This document shows, piece after piece, positions 35,931 to 42,888 of a stretch of 54,567 bases of DNA; the first letter of the stretch is position 1, and each line of letters begins with the position of its first letter. Where the stretch lies: the NCBI GenBank assembly GCA_003223515.1, contig QHVI01000102.1, positions 1 through 54,567 of the forward strand, given 5' to 3'. The notes under the pieces are model-generated. The model was not told the DNA's origin. It saw only the letters and a list, made by a program, of their open reading frames with translations, and searched no databases. The stretch is from Candidatus Angelobacter sp. Gp1-AA117. Its GTDB lineage: Bacteria; Acidobacteriota; Terriglobia; Terriglobales; Acidobacteriaceae. Position numbers and translations under genes: made by a program.

Positions 35931-36171
35931 CAGAGGCCAGAATTTTTTCCATTTCCTGAATGACTCGGCTTAAAGAAACGCCAAGAGCCGTCGCGAGCTT
36001 GCCCATATTGACGAGGCTGATGTTCCGGAATCCTCGTTCAACATCTCCGATGTAGGTACGATGGATTCCGGCAATATCGGCGAGGCGCTCTTGCGAAATC
36101 CCCCGCTGTGCTCGTAAGGAACGAACGGCATTTCCAAACGCCACTCGTGGGTCCTGTTTCTTAGCGGCCAT
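35902..36171 (-). CDS. XRE family helix-turn-helix regulator
   Basis: An 89-residue single-domain DNA-binding protein: VAFGNAVRSLRAQRGISQERLADIAGIHRTYIGDVERG, the lambda-repressor-like HTH, with a short tail. I start at 36171 where AAGGA is six bases upstream; the ATG shares its first base with the stop of the upstream XRE gene (TGATG), so the two are coupled. The HTH sequence resembles regulators next to restriction-modification genes. No partner enzyme remains beside it. Confidence 0.88.
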   Translation of the reverse strand: MAAKKQDPRVAFGNAVRSLRAQRGISQERLADIAGIHRTYIGDVERGFRNISLVNMGKLATALGVSLSRVIQEMEKILASENKNPPKRV

Positions 36172-36386
36172 CACAAGTCCTTAAAGAGTTTGCTGAGCGG
36201 CGTCTCCAGTGCGATTGCCAGCAGTTCGATATTCCGCAGACACGGCTCAACTTTGCCCGTTTCCAGCCGTGACAAATATGCGTTCTCAATCCCCACTTTT
36301 GCGGAGAAATCAATTTGGTTCAGCCCCTTAGCCTCGCGTAGCCGCCGAACCCGTTCACCGAATCGTTCAACAATATCCCTGGACAT
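36171..36386 (-). CDS. XRE family helix-turn-helix regulator (short)
   Basis: A 71-residue single HTH domain: ERFGERVRRLREAKGLNQIDFSAKVG then YLSRLETGKVEPCLRNIELLA. I start at 36386 rather than 36563 because only this region shows an HTH protein; the extra 59 residues are unlike any domain. The start codon lies within a 16-bp palindrome (36379-36394), and a second palindrome (36420-36437) lies upstream, consistent with autoregulation. Divergent from the gene at 36525. Confidence 0.85.
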   Translation of the reverse strand: MSRDIVERFGERVRRLREAKGLNQIDFSAKVGIENAYLSRLETGKVEPCLRNIELLAIALETPLSKLFKDL

Positions 36387-36394
36387 GTGTCCAG
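36379..36394. promoter_or_regulatory. Palindrome over the XRE start codon
   Basis: CTGGACATGTGTCCAG: seven-base arms (CTGGACA/TGTCCAG) around TG. It shares the half-site GGACA with the palindrome at 36420. Candidate operator for the XRE pair. Confidence 0.6.
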
Positions 36395-36419
36395 AATGCA
36401 GGTTAATACAGGATTCGTC

Positions 36420-36437
36420 TTTGTCCGATAGGACAAA
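36420..36437. promoter_or_regulatory. Palindrome in the divergent XRE/36525 promoter region
   Basis: TTTGTCC-GATA-GGACAAA, perfect seven-base arms, 34 bases upstream of the XRE start and about 90 bases from the divergent gene. Same GGACA half-sites, opposite orientation, as the palindrome at the start codon. Confidence 0.6.
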
Positions 36438-36524
36438 TGCCACTTCTTTACAAACTGAGCGGGGCACGTCACTGGTTGAAGCAGTGAACGCGCCCCTAAC
36501 CACAACGTACACGGAGCGTACATC

Positions 36525-36803
36525 ATGGCTGATAATAAGCGTACACACTCTACCGAGCGCCATACAAGCCTCAGAGAACTCGCCGACTTTCCCGAAGTCA
36601 AAGACAAAATCATTGACGGCGTGGAAGTCTCTTCCGATTTAGAGTATTTTGGAATCACCATCACCTTTCAGGACAAAACCACACTGACTCTCATCCTTGA
36701 GCCGTGCGTTGCGGTATCCCCTGTTTTGGCAGACTGGACAGATGGTGAGGAGAAAGTCATCAAGAAATATAAACCTGTCCGCAGCAAGGTTCCCACAACG
36801 TAA
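36525..36803 (+). CDS. Small protein of unknown function
   Basis: 92 residues, soluble, starting MADNKRTHSTERHTSLRELA, with a beta-rich middle (EYFGITITFQDKTTLTLILEP) and an acidic then basic tail. A GGAG site lies nine bases before the ATG and a strong terminator follows, so it is a single-gene transcript. Family not recognised. The divergent XRE pair and its palindromes probably regulate it. Confidence 0.7.
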   Translation: MADNKRTHSTERHTSLRELADFPEVKDKIIDGVEVSSDLEYFGITITFQDKTTLTLILEPCVAVSPVLADWTDGEEKVIKKYKPVRSKVPTT

Positions 36804-36825
36804 CTCTGCCTTTTTCCGGCCATTC

Positions 36826-36850
36826 AGCCCTGCTTCAGCAGGGCTTTTTA
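36826..36850 (+). terminator. Intrinsic terminator of the 36525 gene
   Basis: AGCCCTGC and GCAGGGCT with a TTCA loop, followed by TTTTTAG. Perfect eight-base stem. Confidence 0.88.
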
Positions 36851-36994
36851 GTTTCATGGGGGCATTTCTAAACTCTTATACACCACGAAAATTTAGATGA
36901 TGAGTGTCTGATCTCACATATGGCAGCAGCCACCTCTTCGCCTTGCAGCAATCTTAGATACTGCATACACTCTTGGTGAGGAACTGAGCACTCC

Positions 36995-38230
36995 ATGTAT
37001 ATTCGCCAATTTACCGTCAGGAATTATCTTATACACAAAGCAAGCACCCTGAACCTGTCGCCGATAACTGTGTTTGTTGGACCCAACGGAGGAGGGAAGT
37101 CTGCATTGTTTGACGCCATTCTGAACTTTTCTATGGTGGCCCGTGGAAATATTCGACAGGCTTTCAGCCAGTATCCTTACTCATTTAACGCTACCAAATA
37201 TCATGGTGCAGGCAAATGGGAGAGAATTGGGTTCGATGTCACACTTTCACGAAATGTCCAGTCGCCAGATGCACTCAGATATCGTGTGGATTACACGCAA
37301 CAAGGGACAGGAGATTCAGGGCCGCCGAATTTTTTAATCACGCATGAAGTGCTTGAGCAATTACCACAAAATACAATACTTTTTGACAGAAGCAATAACC
37401 CTCTTGCTTCACCGTTGAAATCCGCTTTGAAATACCTTCAAGAAGACAGAGGAATTTTTGCAGCAGTTAGGGCTGCACGTCTAAGTGCAGGCGAGGGCAA
37501 CGAAAATGAATTGGTGGTCCAGAGCGCGGCTGAAATAAGCCGATTTAATAGATTTAGGCTAAACCCATTTACCTTGGCAGGATTGAGCCGTCTGCCAGAC
37601 GTATCCGCCGACAATCCAGTGCCACCACGCTTAGGGCATGAAGGTGAGGATTTGGCTGCGTGTCTTTACTATTTAGGAGAAACAGGTGACCCGGCACTCA
37701 AAACGATTCTGGAAAAAGTTCAAGCTGTATTGCCTCAATTTCAGGGCTTTGAATTCAACACCTTCGGCTCGGATCGCCTTGCTTGGGCGATGCAATTTAG
37801 CGATGAACGTGGAATCATTCCCTCCGTCCGTATCTCACACGGACTCCTACTCTTTGTCGGTTTGATGGTGCTCTGCTATAGCCCTGACCGTCCCCCTGTC
37901 ATGCTCATCGAGGAACCGGAGAATGGACTTACTCCAACGGCATTGAGGGAGTTTTATAACGCTGCTAGGGGACTAGCTTATCGCTAAGATGAGACCAGCA
38001 GCCAAATCCTGCTCTCATCGCATAGCCCGTTCATAATATGCGAGGCATGGAATGGCGAGGATCGGGATTTTATTCATCAATTCAAGGTGGAGGACGGCCA
38101 CACAGTTATAAGAAAGTTTTCAGAAGTAATTAAAGAAGCTGGAGCAGTTCTTGGGAAAGACGAAACGGGCAAGGCTACTCAGCTTTCCTTGCGCAATGCC
38201 GAACTCTTAATGGCTGGATATCTTTCTTGA
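36995..38230 (+). pseudogene. SMC/OLD-like AAA ATPase with an in-frame TAA before the switch histidine
   Basis: An ABC-type ATPase of the recombination/defence kind. The ATP-binding residues are visible: Walker A GPNGGGKSALFD at about residues 29-40, and Walker B VMLIEEPENGLTP near 305-317, with RISHGLLLFVGL as the signature region. A TAA at 37985-37987 ends the frame after LAYR (330 residues). The same frame continues without gaps for 80 codons, DETSSQILLSSHSPFIIC onward, to a TGA at 38230. The SSHSP element is the family's switch histidine, so the stop removes it and the last quarter of the protein. Either a recent nonsense mutation, read error, or a truncated working form. Gene order and partner nuclease are not apparent. 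Function in defence is inferred from family and island context. Confidence 0.85.
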
Positions 38231-38569
38231 TTTGACTGGGCTCCCGTCCGTTCTTCTCCATGATAACTTTGCGACATTTGGTAGGCTTTATGTCTCCAGA
38301 ATGTGTGACCTCAGCCGATTCTCACTGTTAGAACTCCTGATTTTAAATCAGTAGTTCTGCCGGGAAATCATTCAACTATAACTGTTACTGGATGAGATAG
38401 TTACAACAGTGAACTTTCTCCGACCTACTGATTCGGCCCACCAAGATACTGATTCGACCCAAGCTACTGATTTCGCGTCTGTAAACTGCTGAAAATAAAG
38501 GGTTGGATTTTGAAGACATCCAAGCTACTGATCTGTTTTCCGCTTGTAAACCACTGATTCTAAAACACA
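38231..38569. other. Gene-free junction region left of att copy 2
   Basis: Holds a 29-bp palindrome (38330-38358: AGAACT and CTGATTT arms, one mismatch) and an array of CTACTGATT-type repeats. Palindrome and repeats share the sequence CTACTGATT of the tRNA anticodon arm. No credible gene. Confidence 0.6.
38425..38559. repeat. Array of CTACTGATT repeats beside att copy 2
   Basis: CTACTGATTCG at 38425, ATACTGATTCG at 38446, CTACTGATTTCG at 38464 (spaced 18-21 bases, with CCCA and AAG flanks repeated), then CTACTGATC at 38525 and CCACTGATTC at 38551, and an inverted copy AATCAGTAG at 38346. AAGCTACTGA also occurs twice here (38461, 38522) and once by att copy 1 (35031). The repeated word is the anticodon-arm sequence of the tRNA-Lys att core. 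Likely recombinase binding sites. Confidence 0.6.
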
Positions 38570-38615
38570 TGGTGAGCGCGGAAGGAATCGAACCTTCAAC
38601 CTACTGATTAAGAGT
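38570..38615. repeat. att copy 2: 46 bases of the tRNA-Lys 3' half
   Basis: Forty-six bases identical to 48578-48623, from the CCA end through CTACTGATTAAGAGT. It separates element A from element B. Confidence 0.92.
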
Positions 38616-38661
38616 ACTTGACAGACGAAGAATCAATAACTTAGCAGAATTTGTATGAATT

Positions 38662-38701
38662 GCGGCGAGCTTGCATGATTAGCGGCTCGCCGCTTCTGTT
38701 T
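38662..38701 (+). terminator. Hairpin with T-run just inside element B
   Basis: GCGGCGAGC (38662-38670) pairs with GCTCGCCGC (38685-38693), followed by TTCTGTTTTTC. No gene precedes it now; it may be left from a gene lost at the junction. Confidence 0.5.
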
Positions 38702-38730
38702 TTCAATCAGCAAACAAGCGCATGCAAGCG

Positions 38731-38796
38731 GCCACTGGGCACAAATTTGGGCACATGCTTCGCCATAACGGTGCAACCCACTGGGAATTAAAATAA
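38731..38796 (+). pseudogene. Possible 3' remnant of a tyrosine recombinase gene
   Basis: The plus frame reads ATGHKFGHMLRHN to a TAA at 38796. The intact recombinase in this island ends with LGGHKIGHTEK before its tail, and GHKxGH is a common ending in this integrase group. Upstream residues do not extend the similarity. Low confidence, since it rests on about seven residues. Confidence 0.3.
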
Positions 38797-38895
38797 TCAG
38801 CTTTCGAACATGAGAGCGGTTTATGAAGGGGGCTCCGCAGCATTCCCGACCAATTTTCCATTTATGAACCAGCTCTAATTAGTCTCTTAGCGCAT

Positions 38896-39208
38896 CTAGA
38901 CACGGTGTGAACTGGTATGCCTCTCCAGAATCTCCAATACGTCCTTCGGATGTCTTGACACATCCGAAGCCCAGACCCCAAATCCACCATGCGAATTTAT
39001 CGCCTGTACCCACTCACTTAGGAAAACACGCTTGGTCTGTTGCTGCTGATTGAGCATAGGTCTTGTGCGTCGGCGTAACCGGGTCCGTCTCCTGTGTGAC
39101 CAGGCCAACCTGAGGATTGTTGACGCGCTTCTTGTCCGTGTGTTCGTAACGCTCAATGGGACGCTTGCGTGGGGCTGAGGGAGAACCGGTTCCCTTCTTA
39201 CGCGGCAT
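38896..39208 (-). pseudogene. Deletion scar of a type III restriction-modification system (Mod start joined to Res end)
   Basis: Two gene ends meet here on the minus strand. From 39208 the frame gives a basic start and RPIERYEHTDKKRVNNPQVG then VTQETDPVTPTHKTYA. This matches the N-terminal pattern of type III methyltransferases as I know it (a Y-x-H-x-D-K-R-x-N-N-P segment); it then stops at 39014. In a second frame QQTKRVFLSEW, AINSHGGFGVWASDV and DVLEILERH form a pattern typical of the C-terminus of the partner restriction helicase, stopping at 38896. The order Mod then Res is the usual one. A deletion of several kilobases with a frame change would explain it. Both identifications are from memory of the families and need a search. 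Confidence 0.5.
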
Positions 39209-39226
39209 TGATCGTATTCCTTATGA

Positions 39227-40369
39227 TTATTTAGTCTCTTCTGGAGCTACTGAAATATCTGATACTTCCACATCATTTCCGATCAGTCTGCCACTGACGA
39301 GAATTGGATTATCATCGGTAAAACGCTCAAAAACCGAATCGAATAACTCGTTTGCAAACCGGCAGACATATTCGTCGCCAACAGTTCCTGGAGGCGTTAT
39401 TGAAACAATATCTCGGAGTGTGAACTGAAGTTTGTCTTTGTCCAATTCGCCAATTCGGCCAACAAGGGAGATTAGCATCTGCTCCTTCTCGTGTTCCTTC
39501 AAAGCGTTACGTACTTTCTTTGTTGCGGCACGAGTCATTATGTGGCTCACGCCCGGTGCGAAAATAGCGCCTGATAATGTAACTCGTTCAATTGGGCCAG
39601 TTGCTGGAGGCACTAAGCGTTCGAGTGCTTTCAGCAGCGACAAATCAAGTCCGCCCGTATTCGCATTAACCGCCTGGTCCTGAGCCCACAGCATGAGTTT
39701 TTCGAGTTCGATACCCACTTGTGACAGATCATTTTCAAGAGCATTGGAATCTGTTAATTGAGCCTCTTCTGCTGGCCAACCAAACGTCACTTCGAAGCTG
39801 TGAAAAGCAAAGCGCTGTGTGGGCAAATCGGATAGCAGACGTATTGCATTGGACGGGCGGCCTTCAGGCTTGGTTTTCCAAAGGTGATCGAGTACGCGCT
39901 TAATCGAAACGGTGCCAGCATCAATAGCGTGCCGAACCACGCTGGCTTTAATATTCCTAGGCCGTAAATGTGCTCCTTCAAGTTTGACCGATAACACTGG
40001 CTGAAGTTTTCGATACAACATGACCCCTGATCGAGGGAGCAATTCATCAGGAATGGGCAAGGGAACAGATATGGAACGCCTCAGGGCCCCCTCGAAGGAC
40101 AACTCAGCGAGCCATGCCCAGTCTCTCTGCAACGCTTCACGCACAGTGATTTGGCCACCAAGAAGAGAATTAATAACCTCTTGTGCCGTGGGAGTTAGGA
40201 GGGCAACCTGAAAATCCTTTTCATCCTCGACAACATAAACAAGTAGCAGGCCCAAATCAGATTTGACGGTATAAATCCTTGGACCGTCGAAATCGTAGAG
40301 CACCTGTTCGGGTTTTAACACGTCCAGGGGCAAAACGCTTTCAGCTCCGAATTTGGCAATATCAAACAT
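39227..40369 (-). CDS. Unknown protein, N-terminal region DUF6575-like
   Basis: A 380-residue soluble protein with no catalytic motif I recognise. Residues 12-90 (LKPEQVLYDFDGPRIYTVKS, then LLLVYVVEDEKDFQVALL and VREAL) resemble the DUF6575 pattern: a leading L-x-x-L, Y-D-G-P-R, and a region about the values given to a query. The middle and C-terminal parts are mixed alpha/beta with no clear family. No signal peptide or membrane span. It starts inside the last codons of the upstream gene (eight-base overlap, ATGTTTGA), so the two are translationally coupled and probably act together. Located in an island with defence-type genes, which is suggestive only. Confidence 0.7.
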   Translation of the reverse strand: MFDIAKFGAESVLPLDVLKPEQVLYDFDGPRIYTVKSDLGLLLVYVVEDEKDFQVALLTPTAQEVINSLLGGQITVREALQRDWAWLAELSFEGALRRSISVPLPIPDELLPRSGVMLYRKLQPVLSVKLEGAHLRPRNIKASVVRHAIDAGTVSIKRVLDHLWKTKPEGRPSNAIRLLSDLPTQRFAFHSFEVTFGWPAEEAQLTDSNALENDLSQVGIELEKLMLWAQDQAVNANTGGLDLSLLKALERLVPPATGPIERVTLSGAIFAPGVSHIMTRAATKKVRNALKEHEKEQMLISLVGRIGELDKDKLQFTLRDIVSITPPGTVGDEYVCRFANELFDSVFERFTDDNPILVSGRLIGNDVEVSDISVAPEETK

Positions 40370-40952
40370 CCAAGCACTTGAAGAACTGCTTACGGTTTAC
40401 TGCATCATTTGGCCACCATGTAAAGTGTGATGGGAACTTTGAAGGAGTCCTCTTTGCCTTTCCGCTTGTATGAGGTATATCGCCTTCAGCAATACGTCCC
40501 TTCGTTCCCCACAGAGCAATATGGTGTTGCGCATCCCTAAGATCAAGAAAAAGAGACACCCCGTGGCATTGACATTCGCGTCCCTTCACAATTTTTTTCC
40601 CTTCTTCAACCCAGCTCATAAAATCAGATGCAACGGGTGGGCATTCGCTAACGACCCTGTAGCCCTTTAGGGGTAAGGCGTCAGCATCTTCTGGAGGGCA
40701 ATCCGGGGGCCAGTCCATTCTATCCATAACGAGCGAGTATACCCTGAGGAAGCCAAAGTTGTTTAGGCCCTTCGTGTTGCTTGACCAGTACGAGTAATCA
40801 AACCTGTAAATCCCGCAGTCGGAAAAAGGCAAGAAAAAAGTCGCATGGCTCGGAATTGGCCTAAGGGCAAGTTTCAGGTAGCATCTACAAGTTAACATGC
40901 CAAGAACATGCAAGCTCCGAAGCCGCACAGCGGATGTATGCTGTGTCAGCAA
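40362..40952 (-). CDS. Unknown protein coupled to the 39227 gene
   Basis: Up to 196 residues. The part from about residue 35 on looks like real protein: FFLPFSDCGIYRFDYSYWSSN, MDRMDWPPDCPPEDADALPLKG, SWVEEGKKIVKGRECQCHGVSLFLD, HIALWGTKGRI, ending with a basic tail. The first 30 residues are doubtful, and the true start may be 40898, or a later codon, with no strong ribosome site at any. No known domain. The stop overlaps the next start by eight bases. Divergent from the gene at 41026, so the promoter should lie between 40953 and 41025. Confidence 0.62.
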   Translation of the reverse strand: MLTQHTSAVRLRSLHVLGMLTCRCYLKLALRPIPSHATFFLPFSDCGIYRFDYSYWSSNTKGLNNFGFLRVYSLVMDRMDWPPDCPPEDADALPLKGYRVVSECPPVASDFMSWVEEGKKIVKGRECQCHGVSLFLDLRDAQHHIALWGTKGRIAEGDIPHTSGKAKRTPSKFPSHFTWWPNDAVNRKQFFKCLDV

Positions 40953-41025
40953 ACTTACATCGTGATCTGGAGATCATGGTGCAAGAGAACGAAGCCCTGC
41001 CAAGAATATCTGCGAGGAAATATCT

Positions 41026-41604
41026 ATGGGCAAGATCCCATCACGTTACTCAGTCGGTCGCCGTGTATTGTTCGGAATGGCGAACCGCTCAGGAATCGTG
41101 AAATCCGTGAGCAATGTCCCGGGCCCGATGGGCGAATTCGTCCACGATCTTCAAGACCAAAAAACCGGAGAGATTTTGCAGGTCGTCGGCTGTGATATTC
41201 GTCCTTTTCCGGAGTTCGATGAGGATTTGCGAATGAATAAGCCAATAATTCATATTGAAAACAGCAGCATTGCGAATCTGAATTTGGGTTCCCAGATTGG
41301 GGCGATTAACGCATCTTTACAGCAGATATCAAAGGGGGGCGAGTCGCAAAGCGAGTTTGTCCATGCGCTCCAGGAATTTACAGAAGGGGTCGTGTCTGCA
41401 ACTCTGGCTGACGCTCAAAAAACGGAAGTCGTGGAAGCCCTTTCAACTATCGCGGAACAAGGCGCGAAAAAACCTGAGGAAAGGTCAACGGGCACACTTA
41501 AGGCATTAGTGGCATGGATCCCTGGCGCAATCGCCACTGCGCATCACCTCACTGGGCTATGGGACAAGTTTGGCCCGATCATAACGGCTCATTTGGGCAT
41601 ATAA
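41026..41604 (+). CDS. Unknown protein with a C-terminal helical domain
   Basis: 192 residues, soluble. GAGG lies eight bases before the ATG. N-terminal 65 residues are beta-rich (VGRRVLFGMANRSGIV, DIRPFPEF). Then comes IHIENSSIANLNLGSQIGAI, a pattern (an N-S-S-I-A-N-L-N-L-G segment followed by helices) seen in my memory in small proteins attached to varied N-termini, and a long helical part to the C-terminus (FVHALQEFTEGVVSA, VEALSTIAEQ, LVAWIPGAIATAHHL). Function unknown; the helical module could mediate oligomer contact. Confidence 0.7.
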   Translation: MGKIPSRYSVGRRVLFGMANRSGIVKSVSNVPGPMGEFVHDLQDQKTGEILQVVGCDIRPFPEFDEDLRMNKPIIHIENSSIANLNLGSQIGAINASLQQISKGGESQSEFVHALQEFTEGVVSATLADAQKTEVVEALSTIAEQGAKKPEERSTGTLKALVAWIPGAIATAHHLTGLWDKFGPIITAHLGI

Positions 41605-41714
41605 CCGTAACAGGGAAGTTCCCGTGCCGTTCGTGACGCGTTACATCGAAGCAATGCTTTCTGTGCTGAGAATGTTAGCCAATAATCACAATAGAACACC
41701 CCTTCTCCGAAATC

Positions 41715-41741
41715 AAAAAGCCCGCCGACATCGACGGGCTT
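41715..41741 (-). terminator. Terminator of the 41770 gene
   Basis: On the minus strand AAGCCCGTCG and CGGCGGGCTT form a stem with a short ATGT loop (one mismatch), followed by TTTGA. It lies about 30 bases past the stop codon at 41770. Confidence 0.7.
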
Positions 41742-41769
41742 GAAGTACTACGGGCAACGTACTGCGGAA

Positions 41770-42231
41770 TCATCCTGCTGGTTTCTTTGCTCCCTTGCTT
41801 TCGCTGAGTCCCCGTTCCTGCTTTATGCGCTCTGCCTCTATCAGAACGTCGTCCGGATCTTCAATCTGCTTTTCCCATTCCAGACAGAGACGGTCATACC
41901 ATGTGGAGTTGCTTAGCTCCCTTTCGGAAATGGGTTCCAAAACATGAAAGTTCACTTCCGCCTGAACACGGCAAATCAGATTGCGGGTTGCGTTCAGATT
42001 GTCATCCCATAGGTATTCCACCTGTTCTAATGCAGCAAAGTGGCGAATGACATTCTCGAATCCGGCGTTCAGTTCGTACAGGAGTTGATAGACGCTGGAT
42101 TCTACGGGTTGGAGTTGGATGGGCCTGATTGGTTCGATTCCCTCATCCGTGAGAAGAGGGATTGAAGGGGTTGCGGCGCGGGCGGCAGAGTTGCGCCCAA
42201 TGGATGTAGCATTTAACTTCTTAGAAGCCAT
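41770..42231 (-). CDS. Unknown acidic protein
   Basis: 153 residues. AGG six bases before the ATG and a terminator after the stop support a real gene. Basic, low-complexity N-terminus (MASKKLNATSIGRN), then helical segments VYQLLYELNAGFENVIRHFAAL and NLICRVQAEVNFHVLEPI, and an acidic region before a lysine-rich end. Family not recognised. Confidence 0.7.
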   Translation of the reverse strand: MASKKLNATSIGRNSAARAATPSIPLLTDEGIEPIRPIQLQPVESSVYQLLYELNAGFENVIRHFAALEQVEYLWDDNLNATRNLICRVQAEVNFHVLEPISERELSNSTWYDRLCLEWEKQIEDPDDVLIEAERIKQERGLSESKGAKKPAG

Positions 42232-42300
42232 GTTTACCTGCCAGTCAGGTGAATTTGGTTAGGGTGCGCTCGGTCTGATACACCGGGCGTTACCCGCTGG

Positions 42301-42552
42301 TTATCGTTTTGACCTTTTGGGTGCTGGTTTCTCTTTCTTCAGTTTTGAATACCGGGTCTTTCTGCCGTTGGCGATCTTCGGCAGCAAGGCCCGGACTCGC
42401 TCTACTTCGGCATCACTCCACAAACGAACCCGCATTGCTCCTACTATCGTGGTTTTGGGTGCGGGAATCTTCTTGCTCTGAATGTAGCGGGTGAGCGTGG
42501 CGATACCGATTCCAAGTTTTTTGGCGACTTGATGCGTGGAGTACTTGGGCAT
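42301..42552 (-). CDS. MerR-like helix-turn-helix DNA-binding protein
   Basis: 83 residues from ATG 42552: YSTHQVAKKLGIGIATLTRYIQSKKIPAPKT, the MerR/excisionase-type winged HTH, then RLWSDAEVERVRALLPKI, the usual second helix, then a lysine-rich tail. Start chosen because the domain begins here; the extra 48 residues upstream (to 42696) show no domain. Possibly a regulator or recombination directionality factor of the island. Confidence 0.78.
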   Translation of the reverse strand: MPKYSTHQVAKKLGIGIATLTRYIQSKKIPAPKTTIVGAMRVRLWSDAEVERVRALLPKIANGRKTRYSKLKKEKPAPKRSKR

Positions 42553-42575
42553 TTCGGAGTAATTGTTCCAGATAG

Positions 42576-42833
42576 ATGCCTGTTGTGTCAACTGATTCTC
42601 TGATTGGATGGTGTCGAATCTATTCAACGATGCTCGGCTGTACGGACTGTCATGGTGCTGTGAACGTCCGGCGAACTCATTCTCCAAACGGAACACCTCA
42701 TCACAACAGACCCTTTCACAACGCCCAGACGGTAAATGTGGATACGTCCCAACTCAGCCCTGGTCAAATCCAAACGCTTATCAACCAGCTTGAACAGCTA
42801 GTCGCACTCTCCGAGCCAGTACGACGCCCGTAA
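42576..42833 (+). CDS. Doubtful small open frame
   Basis: An 85-residue frame within the 336-base gap between the MerR-like gene and the pentapeptide gene. Only the last 34 residues (VDTSQLSPGQIQTLINQLEQL and on) look protein-like. No clear ribosome site. The rest of this gap shows nothing else. Confidence 0.25.
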   Translation: MPVVSTDSLIGWCRIYSTMLGCTDCHGAVNVRRTHSPNGTPHHNRPFHNAQTVNVDTSQLSPGQIQTLINQLEQLVALSEPVRRP

Positions 42834-42888
42834 GCCTTGCCCCGACAACATCAACCATCGTTATCCCACGACCACAGCATCAATAATC

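Larger units (their letters stand above)
34931..38615. mobile_element. Element A: integrated segment between att copies 1 and 2
   Basis: About 3.7 kb bounded by copies of the tRNA-Lys 3' half. Cargo: MarR regulator, 29-residue membrane peptide, two XRE regulators, a small unknown protein and an interrupted AAA ATPase. It contains no recombinase of its own, so it may be an older remnant or may have moved using the element B enzyme. Lower GC than the flanks by eye. Confidence 0.72.

Noticed and set aside
38330-38358. tRNA-Leu-like anticodon arm (palindrome with TTTAAAA loop on the minus strand)
   Set aside because: No T-arm or acceptor stem can be formed around it, so it is treated as a palindrome near the att site only.
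38385-38570. Minus-strand 61-residue frame over the repeat array
   Set aside because: It consists of the antisense of the CTACTGATT repeats, so it is not a likely gene.
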